Shown: positions 26,255 to 34,344, counted from the first letter of the stretch. The stretch is DNA of 64,000 bases from Ruminococcus_C sp963590855 (GCA_963590855.1 CAVAQT010000007.1:18631-82630), one strand, 5' to 3'. Notes: a model not told the origin generated them from the letters alone. Numbers and translations: made by a program.

Positions 26255-26993
26255 CTGCTGTACCTCCTCGAATCTGCGTCCACATTTCATACGGATTCAT
26301 ATGCGACAGATTTTGAATGGTGTGCGTCTGTGATGTATAGAGCTGCAGCAGCTTTTCTTTCTTTTCCAGTGCCGTATCCGGAACAGCCGTCAGGCTGTCC
26401 GCTGCATCAGGGAACGCAGCCGCACGGTAATATTTTCCGAATACATACAGCGGCTCTTGCAGCTGGTTGGCGTCATATAGTGCAGTAACAATTTGATGGG
26501 TCATTTTGTGGTGAATGTGTCCATATTCTCCTTTGGCGTTGTGTGTAACGATATCTGTCCAAGGCTGATAGGTCATGACCTTTTCCAGATCTGTCTGGAT
26601 CTGCTTGCGGACATGTGTCCAGTCATCACGCTTTCCGGCAACCTTGTCTGGATAGGAGAGGATCAGTCCGGCATTTCCGGATGCCTGCATGACAGACTGA
26701 AATTCTGCGGCGCGGGTCGCATTGTTTCCGTTGGTGATGCAGACCACCAGATAGCCGCCGTCTGCAATATGTGCACCGCCCCAAAGTGTTTCATCGTCCG
26801 GGTGTGCTACGATCATCAGATGTGTGATGCCGGTGAGATTCAAATCAGCAAGCTGCTCATCGGTCAGCGGTGAAACCTCATAAGCGCGTGAAGCCGTGAC
26901 TGCCCGGCAGATGCCGTACATACCGCCGACCAGTGCCAGAACAGCCAGAAATATGGCAAGAATCCGTTTGATTGTATTGTAGTGTGCTTTCAT
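26238..26993 (-). CDS. PIG-L family deacetylase, membrane anchored
   Basis: This 251-residue protein has one N-terminal membrane helix (residues 9-31), with the catalytic domain probably outside. The PIG-L/LmbE zinc motif AHPDDE is at about 63-68, and the second metal-binding part is the HIHHKM segment; GGYLVVCITNGNNA fits the family core. PIG-L enzymes remove acetyl groups from N-acetylglucosaminyl units. It is the first gene of a two-gene unit with the YfhO-type protein, which suggests that a sugar is deacetylated and transferred, or decorated, on the cell surface; that coupling is inference. A consensus promoter precedes it. Confidence 0.85.
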   Translation of the reverse strand: MKAHYNTIKRILAIFLAVLALVGGMYGICRAVTASRAYEVSPLTDEQLADLNLTGITHLMIVAHPDDETLWGGAHIADGGYLVVCITNGNNATRAAEFQSVMQASGNAGLILSYPDKVAGKRDDWTHVRKQIQTDLEKVMTYQPWTDIVTHNAKGEYGHIHHKMTHQIVTALYDANQLQEPLYVFGKYYRAAAFPDAADSLTAVPDTALEKKEKLLQLYTSQTHTIQNLSHMNPYEMWTQIRGGTADEAAF

Positions 26994-27061
26994 GGTAAAT
27001 TCAACTCCCAGGTTATAACTGTTTTAACTGTTGTATATATCATGCAACGGTCTATGTCACT

Positions 27062-27090
27062 AGTATAGCACACTGTTCGCAGCTTGTCAA
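27062..27090 (-). promoter_or_regulatory. Promoter of the PIG-L/YfhO unit
   Basis: Minus strand: TTGACA (27090-27085), 17 nt, TATACT (27067-27062). Leader of about 65 nt. Confidence 0.8.
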
Positions 27091-27116
27091 GTCTGTTTTT
27101 TGAGATACCGCAAAAT

Positions 27117-27162
27117 AAAAAGCCGCCTGCACTCTCCGAAGAGAGATACAAGCGGCTTTTTT
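27117..27162 (-). terminator. Terminator of glnN
   Basis: AAAAGCCGC and GCGGCTTTT form the outer stem, and CTCTC/GAGAG an inner stem. Read on the minus strand, a T-rich run follows. It separates glnN from the PIG-L promoter. Confidence 0.85.
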
Positions 27163-27226
27163 AAAGAATGGGAGGTAAAACCATCCTTTTGTATAATTGC
27201 AGTATTACTGCATTTTTATGTGGCAA

Positions 27227-29320
27227 TCAGACATTGAAGATAATGTCGCTGTATGCCGGAACCGGCCACTTTTCGGACGGGAGAATGACTTCCAGACCGT
27301 CTACCGCAGCACGGAGTGCATCCATTACCGGGATAACATCATCGTGATAAGACTTTGCCATATCCAGCACGCAGGAATCCTTTGCGGCAGCGGCAGCAAC
27401 AGCTTCTTCCAGCTTGTTGGTGGCTGTGTAAGCATCCTTCGTCAGACCGCTTACCTTTTCTGCCAGTTCCTTTTCTACGCACGGACAAATTTCCAGAGAC
27501 TTCTTTACTGCAACAGCGTCGCACAATTCCTTGGTGTAAGCGATGCAGGTCGGAATGTACTTCTTCTTTGCCATGTCGATCATGGTCAGCGCTTCGATGT
27601 TGATGGTCTTTGCGTAGTTTTCCAGCAGAACTTCCATACGAGCCTTGATTTCCTTTTCGGAGAGTACGCCGAATTTTTCCAACAGGGCAACGTTTTTCGG
27701 ATCTGCATAGTGCGGTACGCAGTCAACGGTGGATCTGAAATTGGGCAGACCGCGCTTTTCAGCCTCAGCGACCCATTCATCGGAATAGCCGTTGCCGTTG
27801 AAAATGATACGCTTGTGATCCTTGATGATAGAAACCAGCAGGGACTTCAGCTCGTCATCAAACTTATCAGCCGAAACGCCTTCCATCTTGTCTGCGATGT
27901 CAGACAGCTCGCCGGCTACGATAGCGTTCAGCAGGGAGTTCGGGCAGCCGATGTTATCGGAAGAACCCACCATACGGAACTCAAAACGGTTGCCGGTGAA
28001 TGCAAACGGAGAAGTACGGTTCCGGTCAGTGGAATCCTTCGGGAAGTCCGGCAGCGCATCTACGCCGATCTCGAATACCTTGGATTCACTCTTGTAGGAA
28101 GTGCCTGCTTCCAGTGCGTCCAGAACGCCCTGGAGCTCTTCACCCATAAAGATGGAGATGATTGCCGGCGGTGCTTCATTTGCGCCCAGACGGTGGTCAT
28201 TTCCGGCAGAGGAAGCGCTGATGCGGAGTAGGTCAGCGTATTCATCAATGCCCTTGATGATGGCGCACAGGAATGTGAGGAACTGCATGTTTTCCATCGG
28301 TGTGCTGCCCGGATCCAACAGGTTCTGACCATCGTTGGTAGCCATAGACCAGTTGTTGTGCTTACCGGAACCATTGACGCCGTCGAACGGCTTTTCGTGC
28401 AGCAGGCAAACCAGACCGTGCTTGAGAGCAATCTTTTCCATTACTTCCATTGCCAGTTCGTTCTGGTCAGTAGAAATATTGGTGGTTGTGAAGATCGGTG
28501 CCATTTCGTGCTGTGCCGGAGCAACTTCGTTGTGCTTGGTTGTCGCGAATACGCCGACCTTCCACAGCGCCTCGTCCAGGTCAGCCATGTATGCTGCAAC
28601 ACGGGGTTTCAGGTTTGCGAAATACTGGTCATCCAGTTCCTGACCCTTCGGCGGCATTGCACCGAACAGGGTACGGCCGGTCATAATCAGGTCTTCACGC
28701 TTGTCGAACATCTTCTTGTCGATGAGGAAGTATTCCTGCTCCGGGCCGACGGTAGAAGTTACCTTGGTTGCGGTGGTGTTGCCGAAGAGGCGCAGAATGC
28801 GGACTGCCTGCTGACTCAGGGCATCCATAGAACGCAGCAGCGGTGTTTTCTTATCCAGTGCTTCACCGGTATAGGAAACGAAAACTGTCGGGATATACAG
28901 AGAGCCTTCCTTTACAAAGCAGTAGGATGTCGGATCCCATGCGGTATAACCTCTCGCAGAACAGGTCTCACGCAGACCGCCGGACGGGAAAGAAGATGCA
29001 TCCGGTTCGCCCTTTACCAGTTCTTTTCCGGAGAAGTTCATAATTACCATGCCGTTGTCAGTCGGGCTGATGAAAGAATCGTGCTTTTCTGCGGTAGAAC
29101 CTGTCATCGGCTGGAACCAGTGGGTATAGTGGGTTGCACCGTGTTCGATCGCCCAGTCTTTGATGGCGTTTGCCACAACATCTGCATAGGTGGGATCCAG
29201 CGGAGTACCCATCTTGCGGGTTTTGGTCATTGCCTTGTAGACCGGCTTCGGGAGTCTTGCCTTCATGACCTCGTCATTGAAGACGTCGCATGCAAAGAAC
29301 TCAGCAACATTTTTGGACAT
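27227..29320 (-). CDS. glnN: Glutamine synthetase type III
   Basis: GlnN (697 residues) condenses glutamate and ammonia with ATP and is the main ammonium-assimilating enzyme in many gut Bacillota and Bacteroidota. Type III enzymes are about 700-730 residues, much longer than type I, and begin with a motif like VFNDEVMKARLPKPVYKA, seen here. Catalytic blocks are GPEQEYFLID, HNEVAPAQHEMAP, FDGVNGSGKHNNWSM, and NRTSPFAFTGNRFEFRMVGSS, split here over two segments. A C-terminal helical region ends the protein. It has a promoter 300 bp upstream and an unusual leader with a hairpin and a possible small ORF. AGGAGG precedes the ATG. Strong codon bias suggests high expression. Confidence 0.97.
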   Translation of the reverse strand: MSKNVAEFFACDVFNDEVMKARLPKPVYKAMTKTRKMGTPLDPTYADVVANAIKDWAIEHGATHYTHWFQPMTGSTAEKHDSFISPTDNGMVIMNFSGKELVKGEPDASSFPSGGLRETCSARGYTAWDPTSYCFVKEGSLYIPTVFVSYTGEALDKKTPLLRSMDALSQQAVRILRLFGNTTATKVTSTVGPEQEYFLIDKKMFDKREDLIMTGRTLFGAMPPKGQELDDQYFANLKPRVAAYMADLDEALWKVGVFATTKHNEVAPAQHEMAPIFTTTNISTDQNELAMEVMEKIALKHGLVCLLHEKPFDGVNGSGKHNNWSMATNDGQNLLDPGSTPMENMQFLTFLCAIIKGIDEYADLLRISASSAGNDHRLGANEAPPAIISIFMGEELQGVLDALEAGTSYKSESKVFEIGVDALPDFPKDSTDRNRTSPFAFTGNRFEFRMVGSSDNIGCPNSLLNAIVAGELSDIADKMEGVSADKFDDELKSLLVSIIKDHKRIIFNGNGYSDEWVAEAEKRGLPNFRSTVDCVPHYADPKNVALLEKFGVLSEKEIKARMEVLLENYAKTINIEALTMIDMAKKKYIPTCIAYTKELCDAVAVKKSLEICPCVEKELAEKVSGLTKDAYTATNKLEEAVAAAAAKDSCVLDMAKSYHDDVIPVMDALRAAVDGLEVILPSEKWPVPAYSDIIFNV

Positions 29321-29341
29321 GATAATTACCTCCTAAAAATA

Positions 29342-29420
29342 AAAAGCATTTTCATGGTTCACCGATTGGACGCAGTCCCCTCAAGGGAACTTGCTCCGGT
29401 TTCATCATGGAAACGCCTTT
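29342..29420 (-). promoter_or_regulatory. Structured leader element / attenuator-like hairpin before glnN
   Basis: In the glnN mRNA, AAAGGCGTTTCCATG (29420-29406) pairs with CATGAAAATGCTTTT (29356-29342): 15 positions, one mismatch, two GU. The stem encloses a long arm, ACC-GGA-GC-AGTTCCC with loop TTGA and GGGGACT-GC-TCC-GGT, with small bulges. A U-rich stretch (TTTTTATTTTT) follows and then the AGGAGG of glnN, so the element can act as a terminator or hide the leader region. It does not match any riboswitch class that I know. Confidence 0.6.
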
Positions 29421-29423
29421 GTT

Positions 29424-29570
29424 TCACGTATCATTTTCGAGCATCCAGAAGAAATGTCCATCGACATCAGGCGGCAGATACCCCGTTTCAAGCGGTGTGT
29501 GTTCTGTTTGTTCCGCTGATGTCTGTTCTTCAAGTCTGCTCTCCTTGTCGCAATCATTTGTCAGATGCAC
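29424..29570 (-). CDS. Possible 48-residue leader peptide upstream of glnN
   Basis: From a GTG at 29570, with GAGGG five nt upstream, a frame runs 48 codons to a TGA at 29426-29424. That stop is three nt before the 5' arm of the leader hairpin. The product would begin MHLTNDCDKESRLEEQT and end GYLPPDVDGHFFWMLENDT; it is acidic and has no membrane segment. The frame stays open upstream to 29651, but that part overlaps the promoter. The composition of the last 20 residues looks protein-like, and the stop position suits translation-coupled control. I recognise no family; it could also be a chance frame. Confidence 0.35.
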   Translation of the reverse strand: MHLTNDCDKESRLEEQTSAEQTEHTPLETGYLPPDVDGHFFWMLENDT

Positions 29571-29622
29571 TGCATCCCTCGAAGGTGTGGCCGATGCAAT
29601 GCCCGATTCAATTGACAATATT

Positions 29623-29651
29623 ATCATAACCGAATTTTTGAACTTTGTCAA
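29623..29651 (-). promoter_or_regulatory. Promoter of glnN
   Basis: Minus strand: TTGACA (29651-29646), 17 nt, TATGAT (29628-29623). Start near 29616, giving a leader of nearly 300 nt. Confidence 0.75.
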
Positions 29652-29753
29652 GCGATTTTCCCCCGATTCTGCAATTGCCTTGATTTTAAAATGAAAAAAA
29701 GTTTTTTCCTATCAAAAAAAAGAAAAATCCCACTTTTTTTGAAAGAATCATAT

Positions 29754-29788
29754 TCCGGATTTCGGCAGCGCACCCTGCCGGAGCCGGA
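29754..29788. repeat. GC-rich two-tier hairpin in an A/T-tract intergenic block
   Basis: TCCGG...CCGGA encloses CGGCAG...CTGCCG. No T tract follows on either strand. It lies amid A and T tracts (29680-29850) between the divergent glnN and ACT-protein promoters. No gene is visible in 29652-30013. Confidence 0.4.
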
Positions 29789-29842
29789 CACATCAAAAAG
29801 AAAGAAACTTATTGTTTTCACAGAAAAAACAGTAGAATGCCC

Positions 29843-29871
29843 TTGACAAACACTTGAAATCATGGTATAGT
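29843..29871 (+). promoter_or_regulatory. Promoter of the ACT protein-hom unit
   Basis: TTGACA (29843-29848), 17 nt, TATAGT (29866-29871). Confidence 0.75.
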
Positions 29872-30013
29872 TATATAGTTGAGTTATGTACAATTGTTTT
29901 TTGTACACGGACTGTTTGCCTTGAACAGGTTTGCCATGTGAAATACTAGGATAAAGGAGGACATACGCAGCAGCGGCGCAAAAGCGATCAGCTGTGGCTG
30001 CGCAGGCAAGGGT

Positions 30014-30457
30014 ATGAACAAACGGACACGATACATTGTAGTAGACACCGCAGTGCTGCCGGAAATTTTCGGAAAGGTACTGGAAGTGAAAAAGCTTGTG
30101 GCAGATAAAACAGAACGCAGTTTTTCCGCCGCATGCAAGCGGATGGGGATCTCCCGGAGCGCTTTTTATAAGTATCGGGACTGTGTGTTCGCCTATGACG
30201 ACAAGATGACGCAGCAGATCGTCAACTTTTCCGTGACGCTGCGGGATCAGGCAGGTGTGCTCTCCAATGTCCTGACTACCTTATATAGTATGCATGCCAA
30301 CATCCTGACGGTGAATCAAAATATTCCGGTAGACGGTGTGGCACAGGTCTCGCTCTCTCTGAAAATGGGCGAGGGTATGGCAAATCCCATTGACATCACC
30401 CGCGCGATCTCTGACCTGCACGGTGTGGTAGAAGTGCGGCTGCTGTCCGGTGAATAA
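30014..30457 (+). CDS. pheB: ACT domain protein, UPF0735/PheB family
   Basis: The 147-residue protein matches B. subtilis PheB/YszB in length and layout. The N-terminal half has LPEIFGKVLEVKKLV and the signature SRSAFYKYRDCVF, and the C-terminal half is an ACT domain (VNFSVTLRDQAGVLSNVLTTLY to GVVEVRLLSG) that usually binds an amino acid. In Bacillus and here it lies directly before hom, which suggests an amino-acid-responsive role in threonine, methionine or phenylalanine metabolism. The precise activity is unproven. ATG at 30014 is preceded by AAGGG. A stronger AAAGGAGG lies 53 nt upstream without a standard start codon. Confidence 0.85.
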   Translation: MNKRTRYIVVDTAVLPEIFGKVLEVKKLVADKTERSFSAACKRMGISRSAFYKYRDCVFAYDDKMTQQIVNFSVTLRDQAGVLSNVLTTLYSMHANILTVNQNIPVDGVAQVSLSLKMGEGMANPIDITRAISDLHGVVEVRLLSGE

Positions 30458-30513
30458 AGCAAACATGCGGCATCCTGCGTGTGGTGCTGCTGAATATTGG
30501 AGGAAGTAAAGTA

Positions 30514-31749
30514 ATGAAGAAAATTGCAGTTTTGGGTTATGGCGTAGTTGGCTCTGGTGTTGTTGAGCTGTTCTACCGCAATCAGAAGAAGATCGAAAAG
30601 AATACCGGCACGGAACTGGAGGTCGGCTATATTCTGGATCTGCGGGAATTTCCGGACGATCCCTACGGCGACCGCGTGGTACACGATATTCAGGTGATCC
30701 TGGACGATCCGGAGGTTGGCTATGTGGCAGAGTGCATGGGCGGTGTCAATCCGGCATTTGACTTTGTACGCCGCTGTCTGGAAGCCGGAAAAAGCGTTGC
30801 AACTTCCAACAAGCAGCTGGTGGCAGAAAAAGGTGACATCCTGCTTCAGGTGGCAAAGGCACACCATGTGAACTTCTTCTTTGAGGCAAGCGTCGGCGGT
30901 GCGATCCCGATCATCCGTCCGCTGCACACTTGTCTGGCTGCCAATGATATTTCCGCAGTGGCCGGCATTTTGAATGGTACGACCAACTTTATCCTGGAAA
31001 AGATGTTCTGCGATAAAATGCGTTTTGATGATGCACTGGCACTGGCACAGCAGCTGGGCTATGCAGAACGCGATCCTTCTGCGGACATTGACGGCGGCGA
31101 TGCCTGCCGGAAGATCTGCATTCTGTCCTCTCTGGTATTCGGCAAGCATGTGTACCCGGAGCAGGTTTATACCAAGGGTATCCGCAACATCACTCTGGAG
31201 GATGTACAGCTGGCACAGGATTTCGGCGGCGCAGTGAAGCTGATCGGCGCAGTAAAGCGTCTGGAAAGCGGAAAGATCCTGCCGACAGTTATGCCGATGA
31301 TCGTAATGAACGAGAGTCTGATCTCTCATGTCAATGGTGTATTCAATGCGGTTATGGTATGGGGCGACGGCGTTGATAAGACCATGTTCTATGGCCGCGG
31401 CGCCGGAAAGCTGCCGACTGCAAGTGCTGTTCTGGGCGACCTGATCGACGAAGTGAAGCAGAATGATACCGTAGAATCCCAGAGCTGGGAACCGGCAGAA
31501 GAAGGCGCAGATTTTGTAGCACCCATCGACGATTTCTTTGCAGCGCGCTGCTATCGGACTTCTCCCTGCGGCAGCGGCGTATTTGCTAAGATCGCAGAAG
31601 AAGTTGGCGTAAAGCTGCTGAATACCAGAGAAAATGGCTGCATGATTAGTGTATGCGACCAGAAGACCGCAGAAGCATTTAAGCAGAAGCTGGCACAGGA
31701 AGGCGTAGAGATCCTGTCCCGCATTCCGGTTCTGGCTGACGAGGCATAA
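30514..31749 (+). CDS. hom: Homoserine dehydrogenase
   Basis: Hom (411 residues) reduces aspartate semialdehyde to homoserine with NAD(P)H, the branch to threonine and methionine. The Rossmann motif is VLGYGVVGSGVVEL at the N-terminus. ATSNKQLVA, GGAIPIIRPL, GILNGTTNFIL and YAERDPSADIDGGDACRKICIL form the catalytic core. The C-terminal 75 residues look like a reduced ACT domain, shorter than in the 433-residue Bacillus enzyme. ATG at 30514 has GGAGGAA 8 nt upstream. It follows the ACT-domain gene in the same unit. thrB and thrC are not in the window. Confidence 0.95.
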   Translation: MKKIAVLGYGVVGSGVVELFYRNQKKIEKNTGTELEVGYILDLREFPDDPYGDRVVHDIQVILDDPEVGYVAECMGGVNPAFDFVRRCLEAGKSVATSNKQLVAEKGDILLQVAKAHHVNFFFEASVGGAIPIIRPLHTCLAANDISAVAGILNGTTNFILEKMFCDKMRFDDALALAQQLGYAERDPSADIDGGDACRKICILSSLVFGKHVYPEQVYTKGIRNITLEDVQLAQDFGGAVKLIGAVKRLESGKILPTVMPMIVMNESLISHVNGVFNAVMVWGDGVDKTMFYGRGAGKLPTASAVLGDLIDEVKQNDTVESQSWEPAEEGADFVAPIDDFFAARCYRTSPCGSGVFAKIAEEVGVKLLNTRENGCMISVCDQKTAEAFKQKLAQEGVEILSRIPVLADEA

Positions 31750-31783
31750 GTTAAATAGGAAAAACAAATTTATAAAATATCAC

Positions 31784-31812
31784 TTGCGCTTTTAGGTGTG
31801 TTGTGATACAAT
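31784..31812 (+). promoter_or_regulatory. Possible promoter upstream of the hom terminator
   Basis: TTGCGC (31784-31789), 17 nt, TACAAT (31807-31812). The start near 31819 lies about a dozen bases before the hairpin at 31832. Confidence 0.5.
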
Positions 31813-31831
31813 AAGCATATAACGTGTAGCG

Positions 31832-31880
31832 AAACGGCGTAAATCCAGTTAGAATTTGACTGGGTTTACGCCGTTTTTTT
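31832..31880 (+). terminator. Strong terminator after hom, in the leader of the MATE gene
   Basis: AAACGGCGTAAATCCAGT pairs almost perfectly with ACTGGGTTTACGCCGTTT (one GU) and is followed by a T run. It ends 31 bp before the MATE start codon. Confidence 0.88.
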
Positions 31881-31911
31881 GCGTACATTGATTTTTGGAG
31901 GTATAGAAATT

Positions 31912-33321
31912 ATGCAGGAAAAAAACGCGGCTTCTCAAGCCGGAACCCCAAACAAGCTGGCGGACTGGCCAATACAAACCTTGATCCTCAGTATGGGAAT
32001 GCCGATGGTGCTCTCTATGGTATTGCAGGCAGTGTACAACATTGTGGATACCATTTTTGTCAGCCACATGGAAAACGGTGCCACTGCGGTGCTGGCGCTG
32101 ACAGATTCTTATTCGATTCAACTGCTCATCGTTGCAATTGGTGTAGGAATGGGGATCGGTATTAACGCCCTGTTGTCCAAAACACTGGGCGAACGCAATT
32201 TGGAAAAGGCATCTTGTATTGCCGGAAATGGCATTTTCCTTGCCATCTGTATTTATGCAGTCTTTCTTTTGTTTGGTATTTTTGGAACAAAGGCGTTCAT
32301 TGGGATGCAGGCGAACGGAAATGCACTTCGTCAGGAAATGGGCGAGCAATACCTGCGCATCTGTTGCATCGGTTCTTTCGGCAGTATTGGGTATACCGTT
32401 TATGAGCGCTTTTTGCAGGGAACCGGCAGAACCAATCTTTCTACCATTGCGCAGATCACCGGCGCTGCACTAAATATTGTTTTAGATCCCATTTGCATTT
32501 TTGGGTTAGATATGGGCGTTGCAGGTGCAGCAGTGGCTACGGTCATCGGGCAGGTGGCATCCTTGGGAATGGCAATGTTATTCCATTATCGCTGGGATAA
32601 GGAGATTCGTCAGGACTGGAAGCATATTCGTCCCCAGTGGGGCTTGATCCGTGGAATCTATGCCATTGGCATTCCGGCGGCAATCATGCAGGGACTGCTT
32701 TCTGTGATGGTGCTTTTTGTCAATCTGGTGTTTGGAACGCAGGGAAATATGGCTGAACCGCTGCAAGCCGCTTATGGCATTTATTATAAGATACAGCAAT
32801 TTGCTTTGTTTGCAGCATTTGGGCTGAGCAATACATTGATTACTGTGGTGGCATTTCATTACGGTAAGCAGGAGAAAGTGCGTCTGCGGCAGTGCGTGCG
32901 GTATGGATTGCTGTATGCTGTCGGATTGATGCTGTTCGTGACGCTGCTGTTTCAGTTGTTTGCTGCGCCTATTGCCGGACTGTTCCAGAGCGGAGACAGC
33001 CAGGAGATTCGGCGACTTTGTATGCTGTCCATGCGAATCTGTACCATTGGCTATGTATTTATGGGAATCACTGTATTGATCCAGGGAATTTTGCAAGGCT
33101 TTCGCTGCGTCTTTTCGCCGCTGATTCTGGCACTGCTGCGGCTGCTGGTGTTGCCGATTCCGCTTTGTCTGTTACTTTTGGCAGGAGATCGTGGCGCTGA
33201 ACTGGTCTGGTGGGCATTCCCGCTGGCAGAATGTATCACGGCAGTGATCGCAGTTCCGATTCTTCTGCGAACATTTCGGAAAAAGACACAGCCGGCACAG
33301 AAAATGCCTTCTGTAAACTAA
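31912..33321 (+). CDS. MATE family efflux transporter
   Basis: This 469-residue integral membrane protein has about 12 helices in two homologous halves. The MATE N-terminal pattern is visible: PIQTLILSMGMPMVLSMVLQAVYNIVDTIFVSHM and GINALLSKTLGERN, given in parts. The second half repeats it, with LSNTLITVVAFHYGKQEK. MATE pumps use a Na+ or H+ gradient to export cationic drugs and metabolites; it belongs to the DinF/NorM-like bacterial group. The ATG at 31912 is 9 nt after GGAGG; the frame open to 31879 overlaps the terminator. Expression must pass or follow the hairpin at 31832-31880, so attenuation is possible. The substrate is not predictable. Confidence 0.9.
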   Translation: MQEKNAASQAGTPNKLADWPIQTLILSMGMPMVLSMVLQAVYNIVDTIFVSHMENGATAVLALTDSYSIQLLIVAIGVGMGIGINALLSKTLGERNLEKASCIAGNGIFLAICIYAVFLLFGIFGTKAFIGMQANGNALRQEMGEQYLRICCIGSFGSIGYTVYERFLQGTGRTNLSTIAQITGAALNIVLDPICIFGLDMGVAGAAVATVIGQVASLGMAMLFHYRWDKEIRQDWKHIRPQWGLIRGIYAIGIPAAIMQGLLSVMVLFVNLVFGTQGNMAEPLQAAYGIYYKIQQFALFAAFGLSNTLITVVAFHYGKQEKVRLRQCVRYGLLYAVGLMLFVTLLFQLFAAPIAGLFQSGDSQEIRRLCMLSMRICTIGYVFMGITVLIQGILQGFRCVFSPLILALLRLLVLPIPLCLLLLAGDRGAELVWWAFPLAECITAVIAVPILLRTFRKKTQPAQKMPSVN

Positions 33322-33324
33322 AGG

Positions 33325-33370
33325 CAAAGCGCCCGGTATCCAGATACTTTTCTGGATACCGGGCGCTTTG
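33325..33370. terminator. Perfect bidirectional terminator between the MATE and AraC genes
   Basis: CAAAGCGCCCGGTATCCAGA and its exact complement are separated by six bases (TACTTT), giving a 20-bp stem between convergent genes. The T runs after the stem are short. Confidence 0.85.
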
Positions 33371-33371
33371 A

Positions 33372-34244
33372 TTATTCCCGTTCTTCCTCTGAAATTCCCG
33401 GCATGCGGTTTTGATTGCGCCATTCTCTGGGAGAGATGCCATAGCTGTTTTTGAACGCTCGTGAGAAATGCATCTGGTTGGCATAGCCTACTGCAATGCC
33501 GATATCGCCAATGGAAAGCGCAGTCAGTTTCAACAGTTCTGCCGCTTTCAGCATCCGATAATTCACCAGAAACTCCTGGGGTGTTTTTCCGAGCGCTTCC
33601 TTGAAGATCTTGCCGAAATAGGTGCGGTTCAGACCGCAGACGGCAGCGATATCCTCAATGGTGATGTCATTTTGAAAGTTGTGTTCAATATAAGTCAGCG
33701 CTTCGTGGATGTAAAAGTCACGGAGCTTTCCGCCGCTTGCCATTTGTTCATCTGCGGCAGAACGCATCAGATAATCCAGAAAAAGATATAAGTGTCCGAT
33801 CAGATGAAATGGAGAAGCATCCTTGTTTCGGGCGATATACAGCATTTCGTTCGCCATGTCCTCCCGGAGATTCTTGTTCCGTGCGTGGTAGACTGGCTTG
33901 TCCAGAGACAGGCCGATGGTGTCCAGGATGGATTTGACCCGAAGTCCGTCAAATTCGATCCAGACATATTCCCAGGGCAGATCGTGGTCTGCCACATAAG
34001 TTGTGATCTGATTGGGAAAGATCATAAAGCCCTGCATACTCTTGATAGAATAGGTTTGCGTGATGCCTTTGCTGTCGTCTGCCATGAGCGTTCCGGTGCC
34101 GGAAAGAATATAGTGAAACAGATAGTGGTTTCTCGCTGCCGGGCCGAAAGAATGCGCCGGAGCACATTTTTCCCATCCGAACTGGAACATGCCGAGGTCA
34201 ACAAAGTTTTCATTTGGAAAAATAGAAAATATCCAGTTCTGCAT
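33372..34244 (-). CDS. AraC-family regulator of the alpha-galactoside locus
   Basis: The 290-residue protein has an N-terminal cupin-like sugar-sensing domain (HYLFHYILSGTG, GFMIFPNQITTYVADHDLPWEYVWIEFDG in parts). A C-terminal double helix-turn-helix begins about residue 185: YIEHNFQNDITIEDIAAVCGLNRTYFGKIFKEALGKTPQEFLVNYRM and the second helix set IGIAVGYANQMHFSRAFKNSYGISPREWR, quoted in pieces. This is the MsmR/RafR/MelR type. It is transcribed divergently from the ABC importer operon, so activation of that operon in response to melibiose or raffinose is likely. Three 20-bp phased repeats between the two genes are the likely binding sites, one overlapping its own -35 box. Confidence 0.88.
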   Translation of the reverse strand: MQNWIFSIFPNENFVDLGMFQFGWEKCAPAHSFGPAARNHYLFHYILSGTGTLMADDSKGITQTYSIKSMQGFMIFPNQITTYVADHDLPWEYVWIEFDGLRVKSILDTIGLSLDKPVYHARNKNLREDMANEMLYIARNKDASPFHLIGHLYLFLDYLMRSAADEQMASGGKLRDFYIHEALTYIEHNFQNDITIEDIAAVCGLNRTYFGKIFKEALGKTPQEFLVNYRMLKAAELLKLTALSIGDIGIAVGYANQMHFSRAFKNSYGISPREWRNQNRMPGISEEERE

Positions 34245-34315
34245 AATTTTACCTCAAATAATTTTGCTTCTGCATAAACGTTCAAGTACTGTTTCGGGTT
34301 GTTCACATGATACTC

Positions 34316-34344
34316 ATTATAACACGAAATATACCAAAATGCAA
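34316..34344 (-). promoter_or_regulatory. Promoter of the AraC-type gene
   Basis: Minus strand: TTGCAT (34344-34339), 17 nt, TATAAT (34321-34316). The -35 box overlaps the first of the three phased repeats. Confidence 0.7.
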
